34,317 bases of DNA from Sneathiella sp. (GTDB lineage Bacteria > Pseudomonadota > Alphaproteobacteria > Sneathiellales > Sneathiellaceae). Of this stretch, positions 33,034 through 34,317 are shown in pieces (the first letter of the stretch is position 1; the number at the start of each line of letters is the position of its first letter). The notes under the pieces are model-generated. The model saw only the letters and a program-made list of their open reading frames with translations, was not told the origin of the DNA and did no database searches. The position numbers were made by a program, and so were the translations under genes. Location of the stretch: NCBI GenBank assembly GCA_021741195.1, contig JAIOYL010000013.1, positions 1-34,317 of the forward strand. Direction: 5' to 3'.

Positions 33034-34317
33034 ATGAGAAGATCATTTATGCAGGCCCTTCAGCTCGGAGTTTTGGCCACTGCAGTTGCTTTAATCATCC
33101 CGGCTTCAAGCATTGCGGGAACCTATGATCTGACGGTCGACAGGGTTGTTATCGATACCGGCGACTTCCAGAAGGAAGGGATCGGGTATAATGGTAAATC
33201 GCCGGGACCCGTTCTCCGGTTCGAAGAAGGCGAAGATGTCACCATCAATGTGACGAATAATCTTGATGAATCCACGTCAATCCACTGGCACGGTCTTATC
33301 CTCCCCTTCCAGATGGATGGTGTGCCAAAAATCAGTTACCCCGGAATTGCGCCCGGCGAGACCTTTACCTACAATTTTCCGGTCAAGCAATCCGGCACCT
33401 TCTGGTTCCATAGTCATTCCGGCTTTCAGGAACCGGATGGCGCCTATGGAGCGATTGTGATTGAGCCGAAAAAACGGGACCCTTTTCGCTTCGATAAGGA
33501 CTATGTTGTCCAGTTCACCGACACCCACCCGCATTCGGGAAAACGGATCTTGCGTAACCTGAAAATGACTGCGGATTACTACAATCGAAAACAGCAAACC
33601 CTGGGTGACTTCTTTTCCGACGTCAGCAAAAACGGCTTCGACGCCACCGTCTCGGACAGAATGGCTTGGGGCGATATGCGGATGATGCCGACAGATATTG
33701 AGGATGTGCAAGGCTTTACGCCGCTTATTAACGGCAAAGGGCCCGAACAGAACTGGACAGGTCTTTTTGAGCCCAGGGAACGTATCCGCCTGCGGCTCAT
33801 TAATTCATCCGCCATGACTTATTTCGACGTCCGCATTCCCGGCCTCAAAATGACGGTTGTGGCAGCGGATGGAAACAACGTGCAGCCCGTCACTGTCGAT
33901 GAACTTCGCCTGGGCGTTGCCGAGACCTATGACGTGATTGTGCGGCCCATGGAGGACAAGGCCTATACCATCTTCGGCGCGAGCATGGGCAGGACGGCTT
34001 ATGCGAGGGCCACTCTCGCGCCGCGTGACGGCATGGTGGCTGAAATCCCGGACATGACGGCGAGCCCCCTCCTTACGATGGCGGACATGGGCATGGATCA
34101 TGGCAATATGGCCGGAATGGATCATAGCAGCATGAAGAGTATGGATCAGTCGCCAATGAAGGGAATGGACCATTCCAATATGAAAGGAATGGATCAGGAG
34201 GAAGACAGTTTTTATGCAAATGGCAGCGGTCTTGTTCCCGCAGCGGCAAATGGCGGCAAGTTCCTCTCATACGCGGACCTCAAGGCACAGAAACCTCTCT
34301 TTGCGGACCGGGAAGCC
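33034..34317 (+). CDS. copA: Copper-resistance multicopper oxidase CopA, 3' end outside window
   Basis: The first 428 codons are in view with no stop. The N-terminus [12 protein letters not shown] has a twin-arginine-like pair before a hydrophobic stretch (about 11-28), fitting Tat export. Copper ligands of the first domain are visible: His84 and His86 in IHWHG, and His126 and His128 in [11 protein letters not shown]. The CopA-type middle domain shows [31 protein letters not shown] and [30 protein letters not shown] Met/His repeat region (about residues 349-389, MDHGNM, MDHSSM, MDHSNM units) is the expected copper-binding insert. The C-terminal type 1 copper site lies beyond the window. An AGGAAC ribosome binding site precedes the ATG. 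Confidence 0.95.
   Translation, partial: MRRSFMQALQLGVLATAVALIIPASSIAGTYDLTVDRVVIDTGDFQKEGIGYNGKSPGPVLRFEEGEDVTINVTNNLDESTSIHWHGLILPFQMDGVPKISYPGIAPGETFTYNFPVKQSGTFWFHSHSGFQEPDGAYGAIVIEPKKRDPFRFDKDYVVQFTDTHPHSGKRILRNLKMTADYYNRKQQTLGDFFSDVSKNGFDATVSDRMAWGDMRMMPTDIEDVQGFTPLINGKGPEQNWTGLFEPRERIRLRLINSSAMTYFDVRIPGLKMTVVAADGNNVQPVTVDELRLGVAETYDVIVRPMEDKAYTIFGASMGRTAYARATLAPRDGMVAEIPDMTASPLLTMADMGMDHGNMAGMDHSSMKSMDQSPMKGMDHSNMKGMDQEEDSFYANGSGLVPAAANGGKFLSYADLKAQKPLFADREA

Larger units (their letters stand above)
31384..34317 (+). mobile_element. Candidate genomic island at tRNA-Ala 3' end, right border outside window
   Basis: Immediately after the tRNA lie an integrase remnant (31482-31654), an IS5-type transposase remnant (31702-31815) and a copper-resistance cluster, with AT-richer spacers than the housekeeping block on the left. 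tRNA 3' ends are classic attachment sites for tyrosine recombinases, so this is the pattern of an integrated element whose integrase has decayed. A shortened echo of the tRNA end (31446-31458, matching 31364-31376 at 12 of 13 bases) may be an old attachment fragment. The second border is not in view. Confidence 0.45.

Noticed and set aside
34071-34200. Tandem ATGGAYCAT-like repeats as a separate repeat element
   Set aside because: They encode the Met/His-rich copper-binding insert usual in CopA.

Overview
The window looks like an alphaproteobacterial chromosome, probably a marine or otherwise aquatic lineage of the Rhodospirillales/Sneathiellales/Kordiimonadales type; the order is inferred, not proven. 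The evidence is gene order and family content. One block reads DUF3576 lipoprotein - leuS - lptE - holA. Another reads aroA - cmk - rpsA - sppA - ihfB - LapA-like - (ornithine cyclodeaminase-like) - pyrF - trpF - trpB - trpA - accD - folC. A TIGR02300 acidic zinc-ribbon protein and a class II (CP4-like) AroA are also present. Core genes are GC-rich with tight, often overlapping, spacing. Layout: (1) 1-136 is the end of an IS5-type element with only the transposase N-terminus in view. (2) 270-4420 is an accessory stretch: a LysR regulator divergent from a small protein/GNAT pair, a PPOX-type flavoprotein, an HxlR regulator divergent from a carboxymuconolactone-decarboxylase-like protein with a clear operator between them, and an AT-richer four-helix membrane protein. 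(3) 4417-9781 (minus strand) holds a HAD phosphatase, then holA, lptE, leuS and a DUF3576 lipoprotein. (4) 10121-13886 (plus) holds an outer-membrane porin with a strong intrinsic terminator, then three tandem PAPS-type sulfotransferase paralogues of 278 residues each. (5) 13998-18314 holds a YggS-family PLP protein, an L,D-transpeptidase, a conserved alphaproteobacterial protein of unknown function, a GTP cyclohydrolase II whose N-terminal RibB-like domain is decayed, and an OmpR-class response regulator. (6) 18311-30649 (minus) is a long housekeeping block running in transcription order from aroA (shikimate pathway) through cmk, rpsA, sppA, ihfB, pyrF and the trpFBA genes to accD and folC, with several ATGA start/stop overlaps. 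(7) 30849-31383 (plus) holds the TIGR02300 protein and tRNA-Ala(GGC). (8) 31384 to the end looks like a genomic island at the tRNA 3' end: a frameshifted and truncated tyrosine-recombinase remnant, an IS5-type transposase remnant, then a copper-resistance cluster with a His-rich secreted small protein, a cupredoxin and a CopA multicopper oxidase that runs off the window. How the parts work together: AroA supplies chorismate to the tryptophan branch (TrpF, TrpB, TrpA). PyrF and Cmk serve pyrimidine nucleotide metabolism, and AccD and FolC serve fatty-acid and folate metabolism. LptE and the porin belong to the outer membrane, which the sulfotransferases may also modify. The copper genes form a periplasmic detoxification module. 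The features most worth a second look are the sulfotransferase triplet, the tRNA-anchored decayed integrase beside the copper genes, the His-rich copper-cluster protein, and the repeated half-site operators near 1232-1281 and 3203-3234.
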